A stretch of DNA of 64,000 nt from Atriophallophorus winterbourni (GCA_013407085.1 JACCGJ010005542.1:1-64000), one strand, 5' to 3'. Counted from the first letter of the stretch, positions 11,752 through 25,172 are shown. Notes: generated by a model not told the origin, from the sequence alone. Program-made: numbers and translations.

Positions 11752-14700
11752 CATTACTTGAAATGGCTCCATTCCATATGTTTCTACTTTGCTTGCTCTC
11801 AGAATAAATTCATCTATAGCCTGTTCTTTTGAAATACCCCTGAAAGTAAGTAAACATCATTTTATCATAATTAGTTACTACTCAATACAAGTTAGTACGA
11901 TAATTTAAAGACTTTTACTCAACTCACAGAATAGGCTCTAGATGTTGACGTATGCGACTGACAACTTCTGCCGGGATGTTGGGGAGGATTCGCAATCCAC
12001 CAGGAATATTTACAATGTCGAATCCGTCGGGAATGCTTGAAAGTCCATGGTCAGCTGCATAAGGAATTGTGATTGGGTGTATCTTAGTCACACGCAAATA
12101 CATTCAACAGTAAACCTTCGCAATCAATGATTTGATTATTTTATTTTTCCGCAAACAGAGTTTGAAAGCGTAGGTTGCTGTAAAATGGGCGTCTCAGGTA
12201 TGTTAAAATGGTACGTTTCGGTTGATAGAATTAAAAATGAAGTAATTATGGTTGGTTAGCTGGAATTCAATTATTTTAATATGTTGCTCCAACGGGAATT
12301 TATTTCATTATATGAAACGGATACCAAAAATTCTAAATTGCATGTATTTCCAGCAAACCACCTGACCGGTTTTGTGCTGTTTGCAATCATCTGATGTGGG
12401 CAGTACAATCAGTAACCGTATGTCTTGAAAGAGTGGAGGAAATGTAAATAAATTTTGAGCTCCTATGCAACTGTTGAATAAGGCTGATACTGAGTATGTA
12501 TGTTTAGATCGAACGTCAATGTTTTTTGTTTAAGCAAATAAAGCTACAAGCGTTTAGGCGCACCTTGTGTGAAGCAATTTTTCTTCTTAATACCCAAAAC
12601 CTTACCTTGGATAGCATATGCTGCGAGATCATATGTCGCCTGGCTATATGTTCGCAGCCGTCCCGTGTAGAAGTCTCGTCTTAGTTGTAAGTAAAACAAG
12701 AACCTGAAAATAATAGGCAAGTGAAAAACATTAGGCAATATCCTGATGAACAGAACAAATTGTTTGGTATTACTTGTAGCTTTTTATGTTTTTTAAAGAA
12801 TATCGTGCAAATTAAGCTGTAGGTATCTAACTTTGTACTTCACTGAGTACAAACGAACGCATATCTGTTTTTGGCTGCATGCATTATCAGCAAAGTATCA
12901 AAAATCCTTGTAGTTGTCGTATACACGTAGCTTGTAATTTTCAAATATTACTATTACGTTGATCGTAATATTCTATGTCGATTTAAGGTTGTTGAAATTT
13001 TGACATCTGGCGTAGGTAATTGTGCAACACCTATTTCAATTATTAACTAATAGTGAGTGAGACGCCCAACATAAATTAAGCAGGTTAAGAATTAACTGGG
13101 ATTCAATTTACCACAGAAACTTGTGCTGACGACAGTTTCAACTTTTTTTAAATTTCCGCCTGTGACAACAAAGCAACAGAAAAATGACCCAAACAAGTTA
13201 AATGTGGAGTCTCCATGAAAATTCCTTTTCATGTTGCCCATTTTTAATTGAAGTCACCTGCAAGCCTAAAACAACAGTTTAGAACCAATTCGCTTAATTA
13301 AAACAATGCCCAGCGGAATGGGTAAAATCAAATACCGGTCACGTGATTTTCCATAGGAAGTTGGCTGCAAGTTGGGAATTCGGTAAAGTTTAGATGAACT
13401 AATTATACCAAAACAAGTCCATAATTGAGCTAAATCCACGTGGACTGATTTTGGCATCACTTCGAATAGGAATTAACTAACTGAGTTAACATTAAAATTA
13501 GTTTAATCCCCATATCCACCAAAAGCTACATTCAAGGAACATTTTTAATGTGCTCTGACATATGGACAAAAAAGAGGCCACATTCTAAGAATGTAGATTG
13601 AAATGTCAGCAGACGTCTCACAAACGTTGTGACTGACCACTATGCAGGAACAGTCTTTGGCACTGTTATGACTAGTTTATTTCAGAATTCACGAGAGATG
13701 GTAAATGGGGCTCGATTTTCAATGAATCGTATCATACACAGTGCATTGTAGTGCGAACGAGAATATTTGATGGATGATCACCACTGAAATGAAAAAAACC
13801 AACTTTTGCACTCGGAATTTTTTTAATACTTTTGTCTGCACATGGTAATGAAAGCATCTTGATCATGTTTGATTGGACATTGCTTATATCCATTTTCTTG
13901 TTCGAAAGTGATCCGAGATTTGTCGCTACTCATAGGTTGGAGTTATACTCTGTGCTGATTTTTGAATAGCCGTTGTCTCGAATGCAGTAACAGGGCTTAG
14001 TTTTGTAGCCATCATCAAAATATCCATGAAACGATGAAAAAATATTTCAACGTTTGTCATTTATGATGAGTTTACTTCTCTATCGCTCTTTTTAAATTAA
14101 AGCCAAGCAAAGCTGTTACTGTGCTTGTTTCTAGGCTTTAGTTCGAAGAATTATCGCTAGCAAGAGTAGCACTGAGGTTTTAGAGGCCGGGTAACCATAA
14201 TTTGATGTCCCTTCACCAAGATCAATTTAATAACTATTATACAATGGCAGATTCAAAGTAAAGCTTTGTTCGCCGTCAAAGAGCGGTATCGAGTCTCGAG
14301 TTAACTGATTTTACTGTATTAATATGATCATATATACCCTCCATACAACGTGAGTCATAAAAGTAGCTGTAGAAATCCGTAAACATCAGTTTCACTCATG
14401 TGCCTACCCATTTATTCCAAACTATAATTTAAGGTATAAGCTAGTAATCATGTGAAGCAGATCCTGATAATGAATATAATTTATTTGCCCTGTAGTGTTG
14501 TAGCATCGGTCACAGCATGCAACTTTGCTGAGTTTTCGAAGCTATTCAGGGTGAATATCTAGGTATAATAGTGTATTATCCTAAATCATTCAAATCATGT
14601 CAGTCAATTAGCGCTTTATAATTTTCGTATCCACAATATCGCTTTAATTAAATTGTCGCCAAACAAATATTTTTTTGAAAATTTTTGATCTCGTGCTAAC

Positions 14701-17700
14701 CAAAGTTAACGTAATGAGTCACGCTATCTAACGGTAACTGCAAACCATATTACCCAAAGCAAATCGTGAAGAAAAAACACTATTTTTCTGACAAAGCCTT
14801 ATTCCAGCAGAAAAGTTAGCGAACTTGCTTGTACAGTTTATTGGTTTTCGGTTTACGTTAAACTAACAACATATATCTATGTAACAATCTTCACAGTAAT
14901 ACCTCGCATGTTTATCGCGTCCACAAATTTCTTATGTGAATATAGTTTACTTCACAAAAAATAAACGTTAGCAAAAAAATAACGGTAAAACAATTCGAGC
15001 AACCAAAGCATTGCATCCACATTTCGTTCCGAATTGATCAATTTCACACACAACAGATACATTTGGCACAGATCATATCAACCCACTCGAATTATACGCG
15101 CAACCCACCTACGCAGTGATTGTCCAAAACTGGCCTCTATAATTTCACCGCTGACGGATGATTCGCGTAACACGCACAAATCAATCTGCGATCCCCACAA
15201 AGTGCTCGAGCGCGCACAAATGCAAATATGTTGTCCCCAGGCTAGCTCATCTGATAGCCGTTCAGAATATGAATATCACATGACGGATGGCTAGCGGACG
15301 TGGTGGACGTAATCTATCTCGAATTTGTTGAGAGAGCTATCGGATTTCAGGGTTATACGATTATTGATATTCAGAATCCTATAAACGTTTGCGAATCTTC
15401 TTATATTTTTCTGATATGGTACAGTCAACCATTATTGACCGATTATAGAGCCTGCATCTGTCATGTCCTTATTAGCATCGGGTTTGCAAATGCTTCTATT
15501 TATCACGGAGAAGTAAACGAAAACTGTATTTTGAATAGCCTGATTGATGCACGCGGGTTTTGATCGCAGAAAAGCTAATGCGGCGCAAAAATTATTGAAT
15601 GTTCTAATTCCTGAATAGAGGATGAGATATATGCTTCACGTCAAAGACACGCTAGCAAAATGTTCTCATCTATAAACGAACGCAACCCATGCAAAACAGT
15701 TTTAGAAGAAGAATGTTATTAAAATGAAGCTTTTAAAAATAGTAAGCTTGCGTAATAAGTAATCATCCGGTTTAGCGAACAAACGCTATATTTTTACAGT
15801 CTTCTGTCTATAAGCAGTCTTACATTGGCCACGTGGCGGTTCAGACATAAAACACGTGATTACGCTCGAAAGTATCTAGAATGATGTAACAATCATAGAG
15901 TTATTGATTGTTTAATACACAAAGTATATATGCATTTAACCGAGTTCAGTAGACGGCGCTCAAATACTAGCACGTGAGAAAAATGAATGACTACATTATG
16001 TATTGACATATATGTCTGGAAAAATTCTTCAATATGTCAGTTTGAAAGCACATGGCTTTCTAACGCTTACTTGGAAGTCGAATCTTTGAAAACGCTGAGG
16101 GGATTCGGTGGATAGAATGATACACGCATCCTGAGTAGTTCATCCTTGAGGTCTGTAATAAGACACCAAAGAATATCAGGCCATAGTCCTTCGTGATTTT
16201 AATAAACAAATAACAAAAAATTGAGATACATTATTTAAAATCAGGATAAGAGAAATCTGAAAGCGGAGCAAGTGCCTTACAATGTTCCTTGATGCAGCTT
16301 TAATAAAGTTTTGGAATCAGTGTATTTTGACGGTTCTTTTATTGAATTAGCACAATCATTCAACCAATATTTAAAAATGTCCCTCCAATACTTTAAGTTG
16401 CATCTCTCCCGGAAGAAATACTTTGAAACTTCATAATGCCTGCTGACCCAAATATTTAATTTTCGGCTAAATTAAACGATTCAAATTCACATATATTTGA
16501 AATCTGACGAAGCACCAGACATGCAGTAAATTCCATGGGTGTAAAAAAGTTTCTATTCTGTACTGTTGAAGCAGGAGAGAATATAATATACGTACGCATG
16601 TCTGCCATCGGTTACACACCAATGTTTAAGGAACACAAAGTAGGCAATTGATATTTGAATCGGTGAACTGTTGTTTGCTAACGTGCAGTACTGGTACCAA
16701 TACGTTGGTCTACGTTTATTCACTGACACTCTCTGCGACGTCTGATGAAAAAGGCGCTTTTTATCATATCCTCACAACAGTCCCCAAAAGCGTGCCACTA
16801 AAAACTGTAGCGGTGTTTCGTGATTTCAAAGCCAAGGCTGGTGCAGATTACGAGTCTTGGCAAAAGTTTCTCGAAAAGTTCGGAGTAGATAGAACCAATG
16901 AAAATGAATCACGCCTTTTAGAACTGTGCCCAATGTTTAATCTTTGTGTCAGTAACACTTGCTTTCAAACAAAACCACAGTATAAAGTCTCTTGGAAACT
17001 TCCTCGGTCTAAGCACTTGCATCAGATTGATCTGATTATTGCTAGACGCACTAATATAGGAGACGCAATCCTCACCAGATCATATCAAAGCGCAGAGTGC
17101 GACACTGACCATTCGCTGGTTTGTGAAAACCTGAAGTTTCCCCAGTCGCGATTTCCCTGCGCCGAATTGTCTGCTAAGTCAGGAATAAACGTCATTCGGG
17201 TGTGCTAACCAAATCTAGATGTTCGATTTTCCAAAGCCTTCACAACTAAATTTAACGTAACAACTACACCCGAATCGGCTTCAGAAAACTGGGAATCGCT
17301 AAAAAGCTGCATATACCGACTCGCACTTCCTACCTACGATGCAAAGAAAGCTTGAACGAGCGACTGGTTTGAGGCCAAAGCTTTCGAGATTATGGTTGTC
17401 TTGTACATGAAACGGTCAGCATTCTTTAAGCATTATTGTTAAAAAGTATCGACTATCAAATACTTTGATGTATGACATTTGAGGAAACCAAATAGATTTT
17501 TATTTACAGGATAATATATTTGTACTGAAAGGCCCCGTAATACAAGAGTAAGAAAATAGAAATGGATCAACATCAACCATTAAACAACAATCTATGTCAC
17601 TTAAAATTGTTCGGTCGTTATACATGTTGGCCAAGGCAATGAAATAAAAATCGAACAGAAATGTGGCGAACTCACCCTTGACTTGCTTGTAGAGTTGTTT

Positions 17701-20124
17701 GTCCAAATTCACCCATTCCTAAATAAGATATACAAAATGTAATAACATCAAATATGCTACAAAAACATGATTTTCGCATATCACTGCATCGCAATCGAAT
17801 CAGGTGTAGTAGGAGTTTACTGATGGTGATTAAAATGACTCTTGTTTTATTGAACTTATGATTGGTGAGATTGTCGCAAACATCGCACGCATGTATGAAA
17901 ATCATTCAAACAATATTTAGTTTCGATTGTGATCCGGAAAAATTTCTAGATTACAAATATACTTGGCCCATCGCGCAATGAGTTTACCATAGTAAGCGAT
18001 GAAAAACTAGTTTAAATAAACGTAATTCAAATTCGGTGGTCGATCTGATGACCGAACTTATTCAACACAATTAACCACGTTAGTCATCCGACCTATCTTG
18101 CCATGACAGTACACTAAGCATACATTTAAAGCTAAATTCCAGGGTCGAACGCATATTCAGAGTAATCCATGCTAAGTGTATTTTCAAATTGCGAGGGAAA
18201 GGAATATTGTTTGAAATATTCCAAATCCAATCTATTTACATCTTACTTGGGCTAGAGGTGTTCGTCATGTTTAAAACAGGTTAGCACTTTGCAGCATTCG
18301 TCTAAATGCATATTGAATTATCTTCTGATCAGGCATTGCGTAACAGACTGTTACCAAAACAAGCAGTTTTTGGACAATGGCAGTGAATTTGAAGCACAAT
18401 AATCGTGCGAAAACTTACAAAATAGAACCAGGAAACGATAAAACTAATTAGGCGGATTAAGACCAACAATTATGTTCAGCGGAATCATCGCATGCAAAAC
18501 GATTACCTGTGAAAAACCGCGATAACTTGTATGGTCTGATGTATTGGTTCAACTTACAATTAAATCATTATTGCCGATGTATCGTATTCCGAAATAACTC
18601 ATGGTATCCATCACATTCAGGTAACGACAAACTTCGCGCAAAACGGCACTACCGAGTGTTTTAGGCTGTGGAAAGTAACATATATGCAAAATGTTTCGAC
18701 AGAAGAAAAAATTTCATATTTTAAAATCAATTGAGATTTTCCATTTTTCCAATTTACTACATACGTGTTTAATTTGTTGTCGATGAACCAAGCTGTAAAT
18801 ATAAGAGAGTTTTAAGGTATCCGTTAATTTCGGGCACTGAGTTGATTTTCACGTTACCCTCAACTCTGTCGCAACTATAATTTTGACGTCAAGGAAAGAC
18901 CTTACACACTTTTTGTCATGTTGGTATTGCTTTGTCGGACATTGTAGTTATGGAAAGTTGTTATTAGAATAAAAATGGAATGGGCCGTTTCTCTTTTGAC
19001 GTTTTACCACAGGTAGAACAGTGAAACAAAGCGTCAACTTAATACAAAATATATTGAAAATGGATTAGATTTATAATGATTTGTACAATTTACAGAGCAA
19101 AAATGAGCTTGTTTCGAATACCAACATTTAAATCTCGGATTGGCGTTCATCAACACTTGAAATCTGATATTGTAGAACCATCACTATTGTCCCTAATGTC
19201 ATGATGACATCGTTTCGGCTATCGTCAAGTGAATTCACTTCGACAGGTACACGAAAAATAACAGTTAACATAAATGATGCAAAAATCGAACTTAACGCAG
19301 AGGATTCGTTGGCATTTCGTAGGCAATCATCGAAAAACTATTTTCGATCATTACAACTTTCGAGCATGTAATATGCGCAGACAAGCGAACCAACTTTTGA
19401 TAACGCGACCCTTTTTTAAACGCCTTTTCGACAGAGCCTCATGTTTAAATACACACCGTGATCATATTGGCTTATTTAGACTCATTTATAAGGGTAATTG
19501 CATTTTATCTTTGTTCATCAAGTTCGGTGATTACATTCCGTTTATACAATGCGAAGTTTTAGAACTACTAAATTTAAACCCAGTGAACAGGGTGCTAGGC
19601 TATTACAGTCATTTTCTCAAATATGTTGATACTGGTGGTGGGATCGGGGTTAGGCAAATCTCCCGTAACCCGCGACAATGGTGGGATTTTAACCTTGTCC
19701 TTCAGTTTGTAAGACGAAGCTGTAGTCCGCCATCCCACCACATCTCATTTATGGAATTAGAGACGATTAATGCTAACATACTCTTAAGGTTAATTGAACT
19801 TAAAATGCAAAGACGAATAACGCCCGTGTTGCTTCATGAAACCAAGTGAATACTTTAGATGATTTTTTCTTTATTTGCAAATCAAACTTGAAAGCACATT
19901 CACCCAGCATATAACACCAGCTAATGTCTGCTCTTAGGACTCACAGTGAAAGCTATAGTCACGCATCGATCGTCCATTAAATGCACTTCCCGTTTGATTG
20001 TGCACAAGTTTTCAGTGCTACTGAAACGTCGGAAAGGGTACGGAGTGAAAATTGTGTCAATGAGCGATTTCTTTCGGCGGGTGCTTGGGCTCGTTAAGGG
20101 ATCGGTTCGGATGTCGTTGGACAT
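11752..20124 (-). CDS. FERM-domain protein, first six coding exons
   Basis: Six minus-strand exons join with matching phases into 232 aa: 20124-19945, 18665-18558, 17718-17624, 12703-12606, 12054-11928 and 11839-11752. All flanks are GT/AG. Exon 1 starts MSNDIRTDPL and holds the first F1 strand (KREVHLMDDRCVTIAFT). Exon 2 (VLREVCRYLNVMD, SYFGIRYIG) and exon 3 (EWVNLDKQLYKQVK) are typical of the FERM N lobe. Exon 4 (FLFYLQLRRDFYTGRL, TYDLAAYAIQ) and exons 5-6 (QAIDEFILRASKVETYGMEP) are the helical F2 lobe. The order and motifs match band 4.1/FRMD3/FRMD5-type proteins, which link membranes to cortical actin, but the subfamily is not settled. The exon 3 donor is the least certain; 17624 fits the phase of exon 4, and an alternative at 17601 does not. 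The F3 lobe was not found. The frame above exon 1 has a stop and no earlier ATG, so ATG 20124 is preferred. Introns run from 88 nt to 4.9 kb. Confidence 0.85.
12704..16640. other. FERM-gene intron 3, no host exon seen
   Basis: This is most of the 4.9-kb intron between FERM exons 3 and 4. It is AT-rich with only short frames. Two plus-strand frames at 15034-15563 show no known motif. The 3' part holds the endonuclease remnant at 16648-17400. Confidence 0.4.
16648..17400 (+). pseudogene. Endonuclease (EEP) remnant of a non-LTR element
   Basis: The plus-strand frame 16648-17208 contains the C-terminal half of an apurinic-type endonuclease as found in metazoan RTE-like elements (often labelled craniofacial development protein 2-like). 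Visible blocks are VFRDFKAKAG (the family has GDFNAK, so the catalytic Asp-Asn pair is damaged to RDFKA), ESRLLELCPMFNLCVSNT, FQTKPQYKVSW, SKHLHQIDLIIARR and CDTDHSLV with the catalytic Asp-His. The N-terminal third is missing. Linker-like sequence continues to about 17400 in broken frames. It lies antisense within FERM intron 3. Confidence 0.7.
18666..19944. other. FERM-gene intron 1
   Basis: Intron between the donor GTGAGT below 19945 and the acceptor above 18665. A 191-codon plus-strand open frame (19274-19849) lies antisense to it. It has no recognisable motif and is not called as a gene. Confidence 0.5.
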
Positions 20125-20820
20125 TATTCCTGCTAAAATGCGAGAGTAACAATTCAAATATGTAATATAATTTTAGTTGATTCATTATTTGTCAAAATAT
20201 TTAGACGAAGAGTGAAGTAGCATTGATAAATTATTGAATTTCTCTGGGATCAGGAATTATTTGTCTACCTTGATTCTTGATTCTTAGCAATCACGAATAA
20301 ATCGTGAGAACAATTTAATCCTACGGCTTCGAAATAGTGAACATTTAGGAATGTGCAACATAAATTGAATTACATATGGACCTGGAAATGTACAGAGAAA
20401 TTGAAATACGTAATCCCTATCATGCTAATATCGTCCCAACGAGATACATGTTGTCACTGTGATGTGTACTGCAAACATTCTGGCTCAACCATATGGATTA
20501 ATGCGTGAAGCTCTACAAACGGCTCAAGTATTCCTGAGTGATTTACGATGTTTAATCTGTTGGTAAATTCGAAAGCCTAAACTTATTCTGTGAACTTAAT
20601 CAGATGGTTTCAACCCTTAAGTTTAGTGCATCCACAAGCTGACAACGAAGACAAAATGATGGTATACAGCGTGTACTTTACTGCATGGCAGTGGAAGCTG
20701 ATTGTTCACCATTTGTGTATTGAACCGATCGTAGGTTTACCAAATGTATGAGTGCTTTCTAAAGCTCGCGAACAGAGGCAGTTCTTCTATGACAGTCTAT
20801 TATGAAAGCGTCGTCTAGGT
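20125..20820. other. Region upstream of the FERM start codon
   Basis: This is AT-rich and would contain the 5' UTR or a splice acceptor for the minus-strand FERM gene. A TTTTAG just above ATG 20124 could be a cis- or trans-splice acceptor. No core promoter motif can be defended from sequence alone. Confidence 0.25.
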
Positions 20821-20829
20821 TAGTCTGTC

Positions 20830-21240
20830 TGTACAACTTAGCTTCAATGTATGTTTGGACGTTTTCTCCTCGAAACATTCCCCGTGCTCCTAAATACGTA
20901 TATTAACCAAGTGTTTGATTACTCACTGCAAGCTTGGACACCATGGCTAGAAAAGAACATCAAGATGCTCCATAGGATTTATCACAGAGCAACTAAAATG
21001 TTAGGCTGTCTTCGTAACCACCTTTGATAAGGATCGACTGGTGCAACTTAATTTGACTACACTTTATCGTAGATTAGGATAGTTTCTCGTTATAAGATGG
21101 ATGAGAGCCGTCAAACAGCGGGGAAAAACATATTGTAATTTGTTACCGTTTTTAAAATGGCTAATCGTAGCCGTAGGATGACAGATCCATAGATTTGATC
21201 TGGATCAACCGATTCAACTTCTTGATGTATTACCCGATTA
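20830..21240 (+). pseudogene. CR1-like reverse transcriptase C-terminal remnant
   Basis: Plus-strand frames encode YINQVFDYSLQAWTPWLEKN followed by MLHRIYHRATKMLGCLRN. These correspond to the CR1-like blocks YVRPHLEYAxxxWxPWLxxD and LExxQRRATKxVxGL after the thumb of the RT. Downstream pieces (DRLVQLNLTTLYRRL) continue the same region in another frame. The N-terminal RT and the 3' tail are missing. Confidence 0.6.
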
Positions 21241-22340
21241 ATTGATTTAGGAAATTCAGTCAAAACAGGAGGGAAGAGCAAGATGAGTTAACGAGAGATG
21301 TTGAGCGAGCCAGTCATATGTTCATTCAACGATTGATTCATTCATTCCATTATACGTCTATTCATTCAGACATGCCTTCATGTAACAATTTACACATCCA
21401 TCTATCCATCCACAATCTATCTATCCGTTTATGATCAATCGATCCATTCTTACATAGGACCATGTATTCTTCGATCTCTCTCTAACTGGGTCAGTAAATG
21501 TCCTTTATCTAGCCCATGCATGTTGTCATGATATTAAACCACATGGAATCTTAAAAAATGTGTAGTAATACATCATCATCGATGCTGGCGCTAACGTTTG
21601 ATTTACGTGAACAAGCCTATCAATGGACAAAATCACTCTCTACGTGTCATAAAATTAAGCATAAAATTTGATAGGTAGTTGCGGAATGCAACTAGTTTTC
21701 TGCTTTTCATCGAAACTAAGATGAAATTATGATATCCGTCCGTACATTACAAAGTTGAATCAAAAGGCAAAAATTTCGTGTTAAACCTAACTGATGAAAT
21801 GTTCACGTTGTGACTAGAGATATGAATAAAAAGGTCAAAAATGTTTAAAATTTTATCAACTTTGAGAATTCGAGGTCCATAAAAATGCAATGCATAAAAG
21901 TAGTAAATTGTAATCATGTTTGTGAATTCCTTAGTTTTTAGTTCAGCCTTTGGTGCGGGTGTACTATTGAAGCTACAGCTGGTTTGATAAAATCCTATTA
22001 TTATTATTATTATTTCAGGAAAAATGAATTTGAATAGCATTAGTTGAATAATACGAATCGTGAAACCATAGATATTGAAAATCTGCCTGTTAACTGATCA
22101 GTAGTTAATTTGTCCGGGTATTTAACGCTAAATTTACAGAATTAAAGGATTCACATCCGGACTCGTTTTTGTGTTAAATATATCTTTATATTTACATTAC
22201 ATTGAAGTTTGTGCAGAGTAAGATAGCTGATGCACAATGTGCACAAGAATCCGAAGGTGACCTGCTTTAAGATCGCCGATATGCTCTACGCTTACCTGCA
22301 AATAACATTTCCTAGAAGTTTGGCCATACGAGTTGAGAAG
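21241..22340. other. Non-coding with simple repeats
   Basis: A degenerate ATTC/ATCC tetranucleotide tract occupies about 21330-21450 and an (ATT)n run lies at 21996-22013. No gene was recognised. Confidence 0.5.
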
Positions 22341-22366
22341 AACTTGATCCTGAACGTTTTCTTTAA

Positions 22367-22620
22367 ATGTGCACTGTAAAGCCTAATCTCGAAGTTGGGG
22401 AAGAGAATATAATGATATCAGCTGCTAAACGTAAACTCGCCACCACTGAAAAAGATCTAGGCGTGATTATCCAATCAGACTTGGGAAACTCAATGCAATG
22501 TCGACTGGCTGCCTGCAAAGCTAAAAGCAACTTGGGTCTCCTTAGAAGAGTCCTAGTTTTGTTTGATCCCAATATTGTTTGCAAATTGACTTCAACGTAC
22601 GTCGTTAAATCGACCAATTG
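22367..22620 (+). pseudogene. CR1-like RT fragment (thumb region)
   Basis: The frame encodes TTEKDLGVIIQSDL, then CRLAACKAKSNLGLLRRVL and LFDPNIVCKLTSTYV. This is the CR1-like region after the catalytic palm (family pattern DLGVxxxxxL ... AxxKAxxxLGxLRR ... LYxTxVRP). The fragment has no motif A-C and no 3' end, so it is a truncated relic. Confidence 0.65.
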
Positions 22621-25095
22621 TAACTTGATGTCGTGACATGTTCGCCATTTTGTTTTTATTTTGTGGTGAAATTATTGTACTTGCTGAAAATTCGTGTATA
22701 CGAATGACGCCAATTTCTTTTTCTTCAATAGGTGTCTTTACTCATCAGTGAAGACAATAAAGCACAAATCAGCAAAACAGTATTAATTAAAAATGGAGAT
22801 ATCAAGGCCAGTATTGAATAAGGTGTAATTTAACAAACGCCAAGTGGTGCTAGGGACATTACTTGTAAACTATCTCCAAGAAACTTCAGGAATAAGTCTC
22901 AAAATTACTCTAAGCAGTTTGCTACGGTGTTCCCGAGATGCGACGCACCATTGGCTTTCCCAGCGGTCAGGATGAAAAGTAAGCAACCTTGGGCCATAAA
23001 CATACATAAGTATATTTGATAGGATGTTGGAATTGATGACTGCTGGATGTTGATAGTCAAACCATTAGAATGCGATTTTTACTAGACTGCGGGGTAGATA
23101 CTGTATGTCTCTCTGAGGTTCGCCTTTCCGATGCACGGATCCAAACCGATTAAAGTCCCCTCGGTCGATTGTACATACTGACTTCTCTACAATGAGCACG
23201 AAGATGGATCTGGCCAGCAAGGTGTAACGATAGATCCCTGTGATTATGCTAAGAGATCACTCATGTCATGGACGCCTTTGTCCCCAAGAATTGCGTTGGT
23301 CCAGTTGCGAAGGAACCTTTTTTCAATATTACTTTTGTCTTGGCGAGTGCCCCAACGTTATCTGCCGCCCAAAATGTATAAGACGATTTTTATGACTAGC
23401 TAAAATCCGTCGTCAATAAAGTAACTAGAAACGACAAATTGGTTGTGGCCGGAGATTGGAACGCACGTACTGGATCAGCGGATGCTGCAACCAACCGAAT
23501 TTCGGACAGATTATCCTATGGTAACGCTGCGAAATGGCGACCGATTAATTGAGTTTGCAGTCTACAATCACTTATGTGTTTGCATTACCAATTTCCAGCA
23601 CAATAGGAAGCACATAATTACTTGGTACTCGAATGAAGAAAGAACAGCGAATCAGATCGATTATATTTTAATCCGCGTTCACTGGATGTCTTCAGTGCTC
23701 GAGTGTACTTCCTATTAGGGACCAAAACAGGGAATGCATCAGGCAACGATCACACTCTCGTACGAGCAAAACTCCGATTTTGCCTGTTAAAAGCCTAAAG
23801 TAACCGCTATGAAGCATGTAAACTAAGCAAACTCATGAAAACCGAACCAACTTAAGAAGCTCATATATGATATTGCTGAGCAGTTGGATGGAAGTGATGC
23901 CCAAGTTGAACAACAGAGGTTCAGATTGAAAGCCGCTAATCAGACTGCGGCATTAGAAAACCTAGCACCATCTCTTGCAACCGGTGTGACTGGATCTCTT
24001 AGAATAACATTAAACTCTTTGCCCAAGCAAGAGATGCTCGAACGCATGTTGCTTCTGATTATTGCCTCCTGAGGAGAGCTGCTACATGATTCGCACGTAA
24101 GGATCGTCAGCTAAAGTGGGCGGAAACCGCATCGAAAATGCTAGCTGCAGCGAACACAATGAGAACAGTTTTTTCTGATTCACACGGTATCCAGAAACCG
24201 TAGTTTGAGCACGAACCTCAGAGATTCCTCAGGGCAGCAAATCTTTCTTGATCTTGAAGATAAGATAGTTAGATAGGTTGAGCATTTTCGCCAGTTACCG
24301 AACCGCCGGTCGTCTACTAGTACTGTAATTACTGCTCAAACAAAAAACTTCGGTTACCCATTAAACTGTGATACCTCATCGGAGTACGAGATTTCAAGTG
24401 TCTTGCGACGAATGAAGAACAGTAAATCGCTAGACTAGGATGGGATTTCCGTTGAACTTATCAAAGTCTGTGCTTACGTCTGACTATCTCCACTGCACAA
24501 ATTGTTATGTTCTATCTGAGAGACGGGATTTTCTGTCAGATTGGGGAATGTCAATTATTTTACCCCTAACTGAAGGCGGAGACAAATCTGTGTGCTCCAA
24601 CTAACGCGGAATATGTCTCGGTGATATAGTAGCTAAGCTGTTTGCGACGTTACTGCTATACTGGTTCTCTGGTGAACGAAATTTACGCACTAGAGGCCAT
24701 CAAGGTGGATGATATGTGTTGACTAAATATTCACCTTACGAAGGATATTGGAGCACTTTCCACTGCATCAACAGCAAACGATAGCATGTTTGATCGATTT
24801 TTGCGCCGCCTTTGACTAATTTGTTTATTCCCCAAATATCGCTCAAACAACCATGCCCATCAGATCTAATCGGTGTTAGCTTACACTGTATCCGGTGGGA
24901 AGACCTGACACGGAGATCTGTCCGGTTGGGCGACCACAATAGATATTGTTGGCTCCTTCTGGACTGGTTGGACAAACAAAGCTACTCAAATGTGCCAGTC
25001 TGGAGAACAGTTGATAAACGCTTAATTGCGATCGGTCAAATGGTGAATGCTGGCCCCGGTCATTAAGGCGTGGGACTACAATGGTGATTGTCGGA

Positions 25096-25106
25096 GGTTC
25101 GAATCC
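25096..25106 (+). promoter_or_regulatory. RNA polymerase III B-box
   Basis: GGTTCGAATCC matches the B-box consensus GGTTCGANTCC at every position. A possible weak A-box lies about 40 nt upstream (TGGCCCCGG around 25050). The flanking sequence does not fold as a standard tRNA cloverleaf, so this is the internal promoter of a tRNA-derived SINE, not a tRNA gene. Confidence 0.75.
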
Positions 25107-25127
25107 CACCCCCGAAGCGGTGGATAT

Positions 25128-25172
25128 GCACTGCTGATGAGCTCAAATGAGAGCGAAACTCGAGTCCAGTGC
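25128..25172 (+). ncRNA. Hammerhead ribozyme (type I, minimal stem III)
   Basis: All core parts are present in order. Stem I left arm is GCACTG (25128-25133), then the CTGATGA core (25134-25140). Stem II is GCTC/GAGC with loop AAATGA (25141-25154). GAAA follows (25155-25158), then a short stem III in which ACT pairs with AGT around a CG loop, then the cleavage triplet GTC (25164-25166). Stem I right arm CAGTGC (25167-25172) is perfectly complementary to the left arm. Cleavage is expected after C25166. Such motifs are known in schistosome alpha SINEs and in Penelope-like elements. Activity is inferred from the intact core. Confidence 0.85.

Noticed and set aside
19274..19849. 191-codon plus-strand open frame in FERM intron 1
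   Set aside because: No recognisable domain or motif and antisense to a supported gene. Length alone is not enough.
25040..25110. tRNA gene
   Set aside because: The B-box is perfect but no cloverleaf can be drawn, and the unit continues into a hammerhead, so it is a SINE.
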